Shown: piece after piece, positions 1-8,664 of the stretch
Position numbering within the stretch: position 1 is the stretch's first letter
Layout: every line of letters begins with the position of its first letter
The notes under the pieces: model-generated
Seen by the model: the letters and a program-made list of their open reading frames with translations, nothing else
What the model was told of the DNA's origin: nothing
Databases searched by the model: none
From: an uncultured Eubacterium sp.
GTDB lineage: Bacteria > Bacillota > Clostridia > Lachnospirales > Lachnospiraceae
DNA length: 26,959 bases
Assembly (NCBI GenBank): GCA_910580075.1
Contig: CAJTVR010000061.1
Coordinates: 1 to 26,959 of the forward strand
Reading direction: 5' to 3'
Program-made: the position numbers and the translations under genes

Positions 1-172
1 AATTTTTTTAATTTCATCATTATGCCCAAATCTGGCGTGGGTGTGAAAAGTAACGTACAAATTGCAGTACCACTATTTTATCACAAACATACACACAGTT
101 CTATTAAATTTTCCTTAAGAAAAACCGGAATGGATTAGTACACGTAAGACTGGATATCTGGCAGCATGATTT

Positions 173-200
173 CAGGCAGAACACGAAAGTGCTCTGCCTG
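173..200. other. GNRA-loop hairpin downstream of rpn
   Basis: Arms 173-184 and 189-200 pair over 12 bp around a four-base loop. On the minus strand the only irregular pair is a G-U wobble. It lies about 25 bases past the stop of the minus-strand Rpn gene, so it may stabilise or end that transcript. No T-run follows, so it is not called an intrinsic terminator. The rest of 1-172 shows no gene or clear signal. Confidence 0.5.
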
Positions 201-224
201 GAATGTTTAACTTATTTCTTTTAA

Positions 225-1031
225 TCACCGGCTTAAATATTTCTGCGATTCTTCTTTGGTCAAAAAAAACTTTTCCTGTAGTTTTTGCAATATTATACTG
301 TCTGGTATATCCAAATCTCTCAAAGCTGAGATCATTCCCAATATTCCCTGTTCTCTTCCTTTTTCCACGTTTTCCTGGTCCCGCATCAACAACGTCATAT
401 ACTCATGCCTCCATTCCCTGTTTTTCCTGGCTTCCTGCACAGCTTCTTCCAATTTCTCAACATAGGAATCCTCCGGCATCTGCCCTGATACATAATCCAG
501 AAATGCCTTCAGCTCCCTGCTGACATCGTTCATTGCAGAATCTGCATTCAAAAATATCTTTACTGCTTCGTCCCCCATCAAAATACTGTTATCTTCCTTA
601 CAGGTATTTGCAAAGGTATAAATATGCCGCCCTTTCCCATAGAGATCAAACAGACAGATAAATATGATGTAACTTTTGTTCAGCTTTTTATAATGCTGTC
701 CTGCATCAACAAGCTGAAGGTCTATCATACCCTGATAGTACCGGCTCCTCTTCGGCAATTCCTTTGTATCACTGACCTGCATTTCTATATCGTAAACAGT
801 CTCCCTGTCGTCCTTAACATACACATCCAGTCTTACGCTATGGGCATCCATATTCATATTGATACTTTTCTGTAATTCCGGATACTCAATGCGTTCAATC
901 ATCAAATCCGGGAGAATCCTCTGCAATAGCTCTTTGCATAGCTCTGGATTCTGCATAACCTTTCCAAACAGAAAATCATTAGATATGTTTAATTCTTCCC
1001 ATATTATCTGCTTTGTTTCCATTTTTCTCAT
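225..1031 (-). CDS. Rpn-family recombination-promoting nuclease / PD-(D/E)XK putative transposase
   Basis: A 268-residue protein of the Rpn/PDDEXK_2 family, which are small DNA nucleases linked to recA-independent recombination and often annotated as transposases. The N-terminal half holds the nuclease core: the strand RLDVYV with D69, then YDIEMQ with E83 and Q85, which fits the D...ExQ active site of this family. The C-terminal third is charged and helical, with an arginine-rich stretch near 200-230. The start ATG is preceded by AGGAAG at a 4-base spacing. The gene has its own sigma-A-like promoter (1107-1135), separate from rlmH. Multiple copies per genome are usual in Lachnospiraceae. No inverted repeats flank it. 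The family call is firm; the biological role is not. Confidence 0.88.
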   Translation of the reverse strand: MRKMETKQIIWEELNISNDFLFGKVMQNPELCKELLQRILPDLMIERIEYPELQKSINMNMDAHSVRLDVYVKDDRETVYDIEMQVSDTKELPKRSRYYQGMIDLQLVDAGQHYKKLNKSYIIFICLFDLYGKGRHIYTFANTCKEDNSILMGDEAVKIFLNADSAMNDVSRELKAFLDYVSGQMPEDSYVEKLEEAVQEARKNREWRHEYMTLLMRDQENVEKGREQGILGMISALRDLDIPDSIILQKLQEKFFLTKEESQKYLSR

Positions 1032-1106
1032 TTATCTTCCTGCTCTCTTTCAAATAAATCCTGCAATAAAAATCTGTATGGCACAAAAGCCTCGTAAACT
1101 ATTTTT

Positions 1107-1135
1107 ATTATACACAGCCATCCGGCAAATTACAA
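1107..1135 (-). promoter_or_regulatory. Sigma-A-like promoter of rpn
   Basis: On the minus strand TTGTAA (1130-1135) is followed after 17 bases by a perfect TATAAT (1107-1112). Transcription would begin near 1100, leaving a leader of about 70 bases before the Rpn start. It sits between the rlmH stop and the rpn start. Confidence 0.65.
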
Positions 1136-1188
1136 TAAGCTTTGAATCCATCTGCCAGCATTTTTTCTTTTAATTTTTCAGGATTCCC

Positions 1189-1668
1189 TCACTTATGATA
1201 CGGCTCATGGCTGATAATCCGAAAACTTCTATAAATCTGTTCCAGCAAAATGACCCGCATCAGCTGGTGCGGAAACGTCATTTTGGAAAAACTAAGCCGC
1301 AGATCCGCCCTCTTTAACACCGCATCAGACAGTCCTAATGAGCCTCCGATAATAAATACGATATGGCTTTTTCCGTTTACGCCCAAAGTCCGGATTTTTT
1401 CTGCTAATTCGGGAGAATCATACATCTTTCCTTCAATAGCGAGTGCAATCACATAAGCATCCTCCTGCAGCAGTTTTAACAGGCGCTCTCCTTCCCGCTC
1501 CTTTATGCGGACCTGATCCTGCATGGAAGCCTGGTCAGGTGTTTTTTCGTCTGGTGTTTCTAAAATTTCCAGTTTAACATACCGGCTCAGACGTTTTTTA
1601 AATTCCATAACTGCCTCACGATAAAAAGATTCTTTCACTTTTCCTACAGCTAAAACCGTTATTTTCAT
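1189..1668 (-). CDS. rlmH: 23S rRNA (pseudouridine1915-N3)-methyltransferase RlmH
   Basis: A SPOUT-class methyltransferase that uses S-adenosylmethionine to methylate pseudouridine 1915 in helix 69 of 23S rRNA on the assembled ribosome. At 159 residues it has exactly the usual family length. The N-terminus MKITVLAVGK, the glycine-rich SAM-binding loop FIIGGSLGLS, the segment MTFPHQLMRV and the C-terminal tail EQIYRSFRIISHEPYHK are all diagnostic. An open frame extends upstream to 1803, but the ATG at 1668 has the family N-terminus and an AGGAG site at the right distance. It is divergent from the zinc-ribbon/xpt unit. Confidence 0.97.
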   Translation of the reverse strand: MKITVLAVGKVKESFYREAVMEFKKRLSRYVKLEILETPDEKTPDQASMQDQVRIKEREGERLLKLLQEDAYVIALAIEGKMYDSPELAEKIRTLGVNGKSHIVFIIGGSLGLSDAVLKRADLRLSFSKMTFPHQLMRVILLEQIYRSFRIISHEPYHK

Positions 1669-1715
1669 CCCGTTTGCTCCTGTCTGCATTTTATCGTAGA
1701 TTTTGTATAAAAATA

Positions 1716-1724
1716 TGTTATAAT
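1716..1724 (+). promoter_or_regulatory. Extended -10 promoter for the zinc-ribbon/xpt unit
   Basis: TG-N-TATAAT occurs at 1716-1724 in the intergenic region between the divergent rlmH and the gene at 1849. No good -35 hexamer stands 16-18 bases upstream, as is common for extended -10 promoters. The core lies in a near-palindrome (GTTATAATAGTAAC), so the opposite strand also carries a weak -10 for rlmH. The leader would be about 115 bases and shows no purine-riboswitch core. Confidence 0.5.
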
Positions 1725-1848
1725 AGTAACATCTTTCCTGCCTCTGTATATGAAAGAGACGGGAAGCATATCTGGCAAAAACAGATCCTGTTTCTATTAT
1801 CATACCGGATTTGCGCCCGGTTGTACAGTATAACGAGAGGAGAATATT

Positions 1849-2502
1849 ATGTGGTGTCCAAAATGCAAAGCAGAATACCGGGACGGAATTTCCGTATGCG
1901 GTGAATGCGGCGTTTCTCTGGTAAAAACACTTCCAGAAGAAATGGATGCGTCTGACGCAGAAAATAAGGTGCGGATTTTAAACCGTCTGGATGGCCGTGA
2001 AAATTTACAGTCACTGTCTGACGGGAATAAAGCGTATGTAGAAATGAGTACAAAATACGAAGATATGAAATCCACTGCCTATTCTTTTCTGCTGGTAGGT
2101 GCCGGGGGATTTCTTTTTATGATTCTTGTGATTGCAGGCATTATTCCGCTGCAGTTTGCAGCATATATGAAAAGTATCATGGGAATTGTAATGGGCGGAA
2201 TGTTCCTGATTTTTCTGATCATCGGAGTCCGTTCATTCCTGCAGCTTTCTCCATTAAAAGCGCAGGTACAAAAGGAGCTCGAAGATACTGCCGCAGCCAG
2301 AACCTGGTTTTTTGAGAATTATTCCGCAAAAGCAGTCGATTTGTCTGCCGGCACAGACCCTTCAGACGAAGAAGCACAGACCTATTTTAAACGCAGTTAT
2401 TTTATCAGACAAAAACTCAGAGAACAGTTCCCGGTTTATGGAGAATCTTTTCTGGAATATCTGACAGAACAATTCTATGAAGAATTATTTCCGCAGAATT
2501 AA
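1849..2502 (+). CDS. Zinc-ribbon membrane protein of unknown function
   Basis: A 217-residue protein. The N-terminus carries a zinc ribbon with C3, C6, C17 and C20 in two CxxC knuckles (WCPKCK and VCGECG). An acidic linker follows, then two membrane helices at about 77-99 and 107-128, and a soluble C-terminal region of about 90 residues rich in aromatic and acidic residues. An AGGAG site lies 6-8 bases before the ATG. It is followed at 35 bases by xpt on the same strand and is probably cotranscribed with it. No catalytic motif is visible. Such proteins are common in Lachnospiraceae next to housekeeping genes; a role in sensing or assembly at the membrane is only a guess. Confidence 0.85.
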   Translation: MWCPKCKAEYRDGISVCGECGVSLVKTLPEEMDASDAENKVRILNRLDGRENLQSLSDGNKAYVEMSTKYEDMKSTAYSFLLVGAGGFLFMILVIAGIIPLQFAAYMKSIMGIVMGGMFLIFLIIGVRSFLQLSPLKAQVQKELEDTAAARTWFFENYSAKAVDLSAGTDPSDEEAQTYFKRSYFIRQKLREQFPVYGESFLEYLTEQFYEELFPQN

Positions 2503-2537
2503 CGGGAAAACACAAGATGAACGAGGAGGATAAACAC

Positions 2538-3110
2538 ATGAAATTACTGGAAGAAAGAGTATTGACAGAAGGCATCGCTTTAAATGAAAACATTTTAAAA
2601 GTGGACGGATTTATCAATCATCAGACAGACCCGGTTTTAATGAAAGCGGTGGGGGAAGATTTTGCAGATCACTTTAAAGACCGTGGAATTACTAAAGTAG
2701 CAACAATAGAAAGCTCTGGCATTGCCCCGGCTCTTATGACCGCTGCCGCCTTACATGTACCGCTGCTGATTCTGAAAAAATCACCTTCCAAAGTGCTCAA
2801 TCAAAATATGTACCAGACTGTCGTTACTTCCTATACAAAGGGAAACAGCTATGAACTGACCCTGGCCAGCCATTTAATCAGCGAACGGGACCATGTGCTG
2901 ATTATAGACGACTTTCTGGCAAACGGCGAAGCAGCTACCGGAGCGGTCCGCCTGATTCGAAAAGCACATGCCACAATAGCCGGTATCGGAATACTGATTG
3001 AAAAATCCTTCCAGCCCGGACGGAATAAGCTGGAGGAACAGGGATTTCATGTTTATTCTCAGGTGCGGATTGCCCGGTTAGACAAAAACGTCATTGAACT
3101 GGTAAAATAA
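2538..3110 (+). CDS. xpt: Xanthine phosphoribosyltransferase
   Basis: Converts xanthine plus PRPP to XMP in purine salvage, in the cytoplasm. The 190-residue length fits Bacillus Xpt. Diagnostic segments are the N-terminal LKVDGFINHQTDP, the central LLILKKSPSK, and the PRPP-binding loop HVLIIDDFLANGEAATG at about 116-132 of the trimmed protein. An ATG at 2517 is in frame, but the start at 2538 is preceded by AGGAGG at 8 bases and gives the family N-terminus. In many Firmicutes xpt is controlled by a guanine/xanthine riboswitch; none is visible here, and the gene instead follows a membrane-protein gene at 35 bases. Confidence 0.96.
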   Translation: MKLLEERVLTEGIALNENILKVDGFINHQTDPVLMKAVGEDFADHFKDRGITKVATIESSGIAPALMTAAALHVPLLILKKSPSKVLNQNMYQTVVTSYTKGNSYELTLASHLISERDHVLIIDDFLANGEAATGAVRLIRKAHATIAGIGILIEKSFQPGRNKLEEQGFHVYSQVRIARLDKNVIELVK

Positions 3111-3134
3111 GTGCATTAAAAGCATACAGATAAA

Positions 3135-3166
3135 GCCTCCCGGACATTTTACATCGTCCGGCAGGC
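3135..3166. terminator. Bidirectional hairpin between convergent genes
   Basis: Arms 3135-3145 and 3156-3166 form an 11-bp GC-rich stem with one mismatch and a 10-base loop. It lies 24 bases past the xpt stop and 13 bases past the stop of the convergent minus-strand gene. The T-tract is weak on both strands (TTTAT on the minus strand), so it is called on position and stem strength. Confidence 0.6.
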
Positions 3167-3179
3167 CTTACTGGCAGGC

Positions 3180-4427
3180 TTATGGCTGATACGTATAGTT
3201 AAGCTGTTTCACCTCACTGCAGTTTCCATTTCCGTCTGTTACAATTACTGACAGCTGGGAACTTCCCTGCGGCATGGTAATTCCTCCTGTATACAAAGTT
3301 CCGTTCTCCGGCGTCAGCTCTGTCTGCACAGACCAGCTGTAATATGCCTGATAGCCAATGGGCACATCAATAGTAATGCTCTGCTGGCTGCTGTAAGTTC
3401 CGCTGTCCGGATAGACCTGCGGCTGGCTGACTGCTGTCACCATGGAATTGCGGTCTGCATCAATGCCAATCTGGTATTCTCCTGCCGCTTCTTCTCCATA
3501 TGCACCGCTTTCATTTTTACACACTGCCCTTACTGAATAAAAGCGGTCCTGCTCTAAGGAAAGCGGTGCCGTATATAAAACTCCTTTTTCCTGAGGAGAA
3601 GTACCATCCAGTGTATAATAAATGCTGTTTCCCTTTTCGCTCGTAATGACCAGCGTCTGGCTTGCGTCATACAGCCCTGGTGTCAGCTCCAGATACGGTG
3701 TTTCAATTAAATACTCTTCCAGCATTGCGGAAATTGCGGAATTAGGCGCGTGATCTGCCAGCTTTACAATTTCCTCCTGGTTTTCTGCTGCTGCATAAAT
3801 TCCGATCAGTTTTTCGTAAGCCTGGTAATTATCTTTATCCGCAGCAATAATCTGTTTCAGCACCTTTGTCTGTGTTTTGATGTCACCGCTTTTTTCACAG
3901 ATTGTATTTTTTAAAGCAAGGTATTCCAGGCTGTCTGATTCTTTCTGAAGCAGAAGATCTGCTGATTTCAATGCCTGGTCATAATCTTCTTTCACCATCA
4001 TGGACAGACAGTTCTGGTATTCTGTTTCTGTCTGGTCATAACTGTAACCGGATGGCAGCGTCTGCAGAAAAAAAGCGGTTCCGGCAAAAACCGCTGCGCT
4101 GGCAATCAGTGATACTGCCAGTTTCAGGGGCTGCTTTTTAAATTCCTCTGTTTCTTCATCCTCTTGTGTATATTGTAACTGGTTCATCTGATTCATCTGA
4201 TTTCTATCTCTCACTCTCATGACTTCTTTTTTGGGATTATCGAATGCATTCTGGCGGTATAACAGGGAGCTGCCGGAAAAATCCGGCACAGTTTCTTCCT
4301 CCCATACGGTATGAAGCAGTTCCTTTTCCATATTGCTGTAATTAAACCCCTTTGAAACCGCTTCGCCACAGCGGCTGCAGGACTGGCTGGAAGCAGAAAG
4401 TTCCATTCCGCATTTTGAACATTTCAT
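3180..4427 (-). CDS. Zinc-ribbon, single-pass membrane protein with two chitobiase C-terminal-like domains
   Basis: A 415-residue protein. The N-terminal zinc ribbon has C3, C6, C17 and C20, with the same spacing as the protein at 1849. A low-complexity Met/Asn/Gln stretch (about 76-88) is followed by one membrane helix at 102-122. The outer part has a helical, TPR-like region (about 135-235), then two beta-rich repeats of CHB_HEX_C_1 type. The first contains SIYYTLDGTSP at about 270, the family hallmark; the second (about 335-410) is diverged. The ribbon should face the cytoplasm and the repeats the cell surface. It starts 17 bases after folD, whose stop codon overlaps this gene's ribosome binding site, so the two are translationally close. 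Function unknown; a cell-surface binding role is inferred from the repeats. Confidence 0.85.
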   Translation of the reverse strand: MKCSKCGMELSASSQSCSRCGEAVSKGFNYSNMEKELLHTVWEEETVPDFSGSSLLYRQNAFDNPKKEVMRVRDRNQMNQMNQLQYTQEDEETEEFKKQPLKLAVSLIASAAVFAGTAFFLQTLPSGYSYDQTETEYQNCLSMMVKEDYDQALKSADLLLQKESDSLEYLALKNTICEKSGDIKTQTKVLKQIIAADKDNYQAYEKLIGIYAAAENQEEIVKLADHAPNSAISAMLEEYLIETPYLELTPGLYDASQTLVITSEKGNSIYYTLDGTSPQEKGVLYTAPLSLEQDRFYSVRAVCKNESGAYGEEAAGEYQIGIDADRNSMVTAVSQPQVYPDSGTYSSQQSITIDVPIGYQAYYSWSVQTELTPENGTLYTGGITMPQGSSQLSVIVTDGNGNCSEVKQLNYTYQP

Positions 4428-4444
4428 ATGGCTTTCGCTCCTCC

Positions 4445-5290
4445 TTACCGCATCAGCGCTTCTACACAGTTATTCATCAGCATCGCAATTGTCATCGGTC
4501 CTACTCCGCCCGGAACCGGCGTAATTGCCTGTGCAATCGGAAATACACTGTCAAAATCGACATCGCCGCACAGATTGTTTTGTGCATCCCGGTGTATGCC
4601 TACATCAATTACGACAGCGCCCTCTTTCACGTAAGAAGCATCAATCATCTTCGGCCTTCCAACAGCTGCAATTAAAATATCCGCATTTTTACAAAGATCC
4701 TTCAGATTCGTAGTTTTTGAATGTGCGACTGTAACCGTAGCATTTTCCCGCAGCATTAAAATGGCCATTGGTTTGCCGACAATATTGCTCCGGCCGATTA
4801 CCACACAGTTTTTTCCGGTAATCGAAATATCCGTACGCTTCAGCAGCTGAATCACGCCCGCCGGCGTACAGGAAACAAACCCTGGAAGTCCGCTTACAAG
4901 CGCACCTGTATTCTGTGGATGAAATCCGTCCACATCCTTTGACGGAGCAATTGCCTGTATGATTTTGTTTTCATCAATCTGATCCGGCACAGGGAGCTGT
5001 ACTAAAATTCCGGTTACTTTCTCATCTGCATTGAGTTTTTCAATTAACTGCAGAAGTTCAGTCTCAGTCGTTTCCTCTGGAAGCTCATAAGACAGTGATG
5101 CAATCCCGATGTATTCACAGGCGCGCTTTTTATTTCTCACATAAACACTGGATGCCGGGTCCTCACCGACCTGAATGACCGCGAGACATCCCTGTATCCC
5201 CTGTTCCTTCAGCCGGGCTGTCTGAACTTTTAATTCATCTTTAATTTCCTTTGAAATACGTTTCCCATCAATTAACTGTGCCAATGACAT
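4445..5290 (-). CDS. folD: Bifunctional methylenetetrahydrofolate dehydrogenase / methenyltetrahydrofolate cyclohydrolase FolD
   Basis: Interconverts 5,10-methylene-, 5,10-methenyl- and 10-formyl-tetrahydrofolate with NADP(H), supplying one-carbon units for purines and formyl-Met, and used in the acetyl-CoA pathway of acetogens. The 281-residue length is standard. Y50 and K54 in SSVYVRNKKRACEYIG are the catalytic pair; GILVQLPVP, SKDVDGFHPQNTG, the Rossmann loop VIGRSNIVGKP and PVPGGVGPMTIAML are all intact. An AGGAG site precedes the ATG. It follows spoIIIE at 89 bases and the zinc-ribbon gene follows it at 17, suggesting one transcript. Confidence 0.97.
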   Translation of the reverse strand: MSLAQLIDGKRISKEIKDELKVQTARLKEQGIQGCLAVIQVGEDPASSVYVRNKKRACEYIGIASLSYELPEETTETELLQLIEKLNADEKVTGILVQLPVPDQIDENKIIQAIAPSKDVDGFHPQNTGALVSGLPGFVSCTPAGVIQLLKRTDISITGKNCVVIGRSNIVGKPMAILMLRENATVTVAHSKTTNLKDLCKNADILIAAVGRPKMIDASYVKEGAVVIDVGIHRDAQNNLCGDVDFDSVFPIAQAITPVPGGVGPMTIAMLMNNCVEALMR

Positions 5291-5332
5291 TCTCTCCTTT
5301 TCTCTTTTTCTTATCCATTCCTTTATCTATGT

Positions 5333-5378
5333 CATCCTGCCTGCCAGTCCAAAGCTTTTTGACAGCGGCAGCAGGATG
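5333..5378. other. Imperfect hairpin in the spoIIIE-folD gap
   Basis: CATCCTGC at 5333-5340 pairs with GCAGGATG at 5371-5378, and the stem extends inward by TGCC/GGCA after a one-base bulge. On the coding strand it begins one base after the spoIIIE stop codon. No T-run follows, so it is more likely an mRNA-processing or stability element, or a partial attenuator, than a full terminator. Confidence 0.4.
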
Positions 5379-5379
5379 T

Positions 5380-8300
5380 TTAAAGAACTTCTTCTTCATA
5401 CTGTGCAAACTGTTCCGGACTCATCATGATTTTGCGCGGTTTTGTCCCCTCTTCAGGCCCTACCACGCCTGCTTCTTCAAGCTGGTCCATAATTCGTGCC
5501 GCACGGTTAAATCCGATTTTAAAATACCGCTGCAGCATGCTGACCGATGCTTTCTCTTTATCCATTAAAAGCCTCGCTGCATCGGCAAAGTAAACATCCC
5601 TCTCATCACCTGACGAAGAATCAGCTGACGAGGAGCCTGCCGAAACCGCTGCACTGGCAACTTTTTCCTGAATCTCGCTGCTGTAACCGGATGCCCCGTT
5701 TTGTGCAGTTAAAAATTCCACAACATCAGAAACTTCTGAATCAGATACAAACGCTCCCTGCATGCGCACCGGTTTCGGAAGTCCCTGCGGATAGAACAGC
5801 ATATCGCCTTTGCCCAGCAGCTTTTCAGCTCCGTTCATATCTAAAATAGTTCTGGAATCAATACCAGAAGTTACAGAAAATGCGATACGGGACGGCATAT
5901 TTGCCTTAATCAGGCCGGTAATGACATTTACAGACGGTCTTTGGGTTGCAATAATCAGATGAATGCCGGCAGCCCTTGCTAACTGCGCAAGACGGCAGAT
6001 CGCGTCTTCCACATCCCCCGGAGCTGCCATCATCAGGTCTGCAAGCTCGTCTACAATAATAACAATATACGGCATTTTCTGCGGTTTGTCTTCTTCCGGG
6101 ATATCTGCTATCTTTTTGACCTTTGCATTATAGCCTTTCATATCCCTGACTCCGTAATCTGCAAACTTCTGATAACGGTCCATCATCTCAGAAACAGCCC
6201 AGTGCAGTGCCCCGGCTGCTTTCTTAGGATCTGTTACGACAGGAAGCAGAAGGTGCGGAATGCCGTTATATACGCTTAACTCCACAACTTTCGGGTCAAT
6301 CATAATCAGTTTGACATCATCCGGATTCGCTTTATAAATAATGCTCATAATAATCGTATTGATACATACCGATTTCCCGGAACCTGTTGCACCCGCAATA
6401 AGAACATGCGGCATTTTACAGATATCAGTCACCACAGTCTGTCCGGCAATATCCTTCCCGGCTGCAAATGCGCATGGAGACGGATGCTTTTTAAATGCTT
6501 CCGACTCCACCAGTTCACGAAACATAACCGGAACGGTTTCTTTATTCGGCACCTCGATTCCGATTGCCGCTTTACCCGGAATCGGTGCTTCAATACGGAT
6601 GTCCGCAGCAGCCAGATTCAGTTTAATGTCGTCGGCCAGATTTACAATCTTGCTTACTTTAACTCCCATTTCCGGCTGGATTTCATAACGGGTAACAGAC
6701 GGCCCGCAGCTGACGTTTAATATCGTTACATTGACACCAAAGTTTTTTAATGTCTGCTGCAGTTTAAATGCTGTTTCCTGTAAGTGTTCCCTGGAATCGC
6801 CTGTCTGATTCGGATCCGCCCGTTTTAGCAGCTCAGGTGAAGGCAGTATATATTCCCGCCTTACCACCGGCTGCGGTTTATGCAGCTGCACGTCAATATC
6901 CGCTGTGGCCGAAGCTATGCCGGCCTCAGACTGCTTTGGATTTTTATGCTGCACGCTTCCCGGCCTGCTTCCCGTTTCTGAAGCCCTTACAGCAGGAACT
7001 GCCGTTTTGACAGAAGCTGTTTTTGCGGTCATAAGCTGCTGCGCAATCAGTTCTTCTGCCGTCACTGCCGCAGCATCAGACTCTGGTTCCATATCCCGGC
7101 TGATATCATAACCGTCTGCCGCGCCTGTATCCAGGCCTTCTTCCTGCCAGGTATCCAGATCATGTTCTGTATCCGCATAACTTTGAAGTCCATGTCCGGC
7201 TGCTGAAGCATAACCTGTACCGGCATCTAAATCTGCATCCTGCATAAGGCCGGCGGACGGATGCTGGCTGAGGCTAAGACTCAGGCCTCCGCCTTGTGCC
7301 TGTGCCATATCCTGTGCCAAACTGCCGCCTGCATTTGTCTGCAGTTCCTGCAAATCGATGCCAAAAAAGTCCATACTGTCAAAATTCAGCTCTTCTTCCG
7401 GCTCTTCTCCATTTGAATTTGAAATCGAAAGATCTGCATTCATTGCAGATGTATGTCCGGGTGCTTCCTGTACGGCTTCCGGCATCTGCGGCATCATGTT
7501 TTCCTGTACCTTCCAGCCTGTTTCAGATGCAGCCGGCATCTCTGCGCCCGTTTCTGCAGCCGGCATAAGCTCCGAAAAAATACTGGCTGTATGATCGAAA
7601 AAAGCATCTGTATCGTTTTTCAAAGACACTGAGTCATCTGCAGCTTCATCTGAAGGCAGACTGGGTTTCAGTGCAACTTTTTTATTTTTAATCGGAACAA
7701 TCTTGTCCTGTACTTCCTGTTTCGCTTTCGTATGAACCTGAAACTGTGTTACATCCGCATATTCCATGCCCACAGCCTGGCTCTGCGGCATTTCTTCTTT
7801 TGCCCTTTGTACCTGCTGCGGTGTTTTTGCCGAAGACGTCTGCTGGTTCTGATTCATCATATGAATCGGAAAGTCCGGCATCAGTGCAGTATCCGGGCGG
7901 ATTTCATTCAGATTGTCTGATACCGCCTGTTTTACAGCATTTTTGATGCTTGTATCAGCAGAAACGCCAGTTACTTTATTGTCCATCCGCCGCTGTCTGC
8001 ACTGTGTATACTGCTCATGCTGGCGTATCGTTTCCCGCTTTGCAGTCGCGTACATCTTTTTCCCGCCAGACTGAATCGGCTTCCATAAAGACCGCTGTGT
8101 AATAAGAACCATGCAGATAATAAGCATCACAATATCAATCACAAAAGCGCTGACTGTCCCAAGATGCGGCTTTATCAGCCATGTTAAAATCCCGCCGGCC
8201 AGCCCGCCGCCAAATTTATGCTGTGATGCCCATATATACGAATCTGCTGGATTCTGTGCCTGCGGGTCACCGCCGATTAATTCTAAGAACATACAGACGA

Positions 8301-8595
8301 AAATAAAAAATCCAGCAGCTGCCGCTTCCTTCATGACTGCCGCCGTATTGTCCTTATTTGCAATCACAAACGCCGTTCCGCCAAATAACAGAAACGGAAA
8401 TATGTATGCTGTAAAGCCAAACAGTCCAAATAAGACACTGCTGATAAAATCCCCTGCCTTTCCGGCAATCCCAAAGCTGCTGATAAACAAAATAACCGAT
8501 ACGGCAAGCACAGCCCATAGAATCACTTCATATTTAAATGGAGCAGGCGGGCTGGCATGATCAGCCATTTTTGATGAGGAACGTTTTTTTGCCAT
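5380..8595 (-). CDS. spoIIIE: DNA translocase FtsK/SpoIIIE
   Basis: ATP-driven DNA pump that clears chromosomal DNA through the closing septum; in spore formers it moves the chromosome into the forespore. The 1071-residue protein has four membrane helices within about 24-165, a very long acidic, Ala/Gln/Met-rich linker (about 170-580), the alpha/beta motor with Walker A GATGSGKS (735-742) and Walker B VIIVDE (845-850), and a gamma winged-helix at about 1000-1071 (SMLQRYFKIGFNRAARIMDQLEEAG) for oriented DNA recognition. Bacillus SpoIIIE is about 790 residues, so the extra length is nearly all linker. GGAG precedes the ATG. Neighbours TepA and SpoIIIE match the Bacillus order, with uppP inserted between. 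Whether it also serves vegetative division cannot be told from here. Confidence 0.95.
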   Translation of the reverse strand: MAKKRSSSKMADHASPPAPFKYEVILWAVLAVSVILFISSFGIAGKAGDFISSVLFGLFGFTAYIFPFLLFGGTAFVIANKDNTAAVMKEAAAAGFFIFVCMFLELIGGDPQAQNPADSYIWASQHKFGGGLAGGILTWLIKPHLGTVSAFVIDIVMLIICMVLITQRSLWKPIQSGGKKMYATAKRETIRQHEQYTQCRQRRMDNKVTGVSADTSIKNAVKQAVSDNLNEIRPDTALMPDFPIHMMNQNQQTSSAKTPQQVQRAKEEMPQSQAVGMEYADVTQFQVHTKAKQEVQDKIVPIKNKKVALKPSLPSDEAADDSVSLKNDTDAFFDHTASIFSELMPAAETGAEMPAASETGWKVQENMMPQMPEAVQEAPGHTSAMNADLSISNSNGEEPEEELNFDSMDFFGIDLQELQTNAGGSLAQDMAQAQGGGLSLSLSQHPSAGLMQDADLDAGTGYASAAGHGLQSYADTEHDLDTWQEEGLDTGAADGYDISRDMEPESDAAAVTAEELIAQQLMTAKTASVKTAVPAVRASETGSRPGSVQHKNPKQSEAGIASATADIDVQLHKPQPVVRREYILPSPELLKRADPNQTGDSREHLQETAFKLQQTLKNFGVNVTILNVSCGPSVTRYEIQPEMGVKVSKIVNLADDIKLNLAAADIRIEAPIPGKAAIGIEVPNKETVPVMFRELVESEAFKKHPSPCAFAAGKDIAGQTVVTDICKMPHVLIAGATGSGKSVCINTIIMSIIYKANPDDVKLIMIDPKVVELSVYNGIPHLLLPVVTDPKKAAGALHWAVSEMMDRYQKFADYGVRDMKGYNAKVKKIADIPEEDKPQKMPYIVIIVDELADLMMAAPGDVEDAICRLAQLARAAGIHLIIATQRPSVNVITGLIKANMPSRIAFSVTSGIDSRTILDMNGAEKLLGKGDMLFYPQGLPKPVRMQGAFVSDSEVSDVVEFLTAQNGASGYSSEIQEKVASAAVSAGSSSADSSSGDERDVYFADAARLLMDKEKASVSMLQRYFKIGFNRAARIMDQLEEAGVVGPEEGTKPRKIMMSPEQFAQYEEEVL

Positions 8596-8664
8596 TTCAT
8601 TTCTCCGTTTCTAATAGTTTTACTGATGCCTGCATCTAATAATACAGATTTATCTTCACGCCTG

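Noticed and set aside
1725..1848. Guanine/xanthine riboswitch before the xpt unit
   Set aside because: Looked for the conserved purine-riboswitch core and paired loops; not present in this leader or in the 35 bases before xpt.
8111..8560. Plus-strand frame of 149 codons
   Set aside because: It is antisense to the membrane domain of spoIIIE, has no ribosome binding site and no family features.
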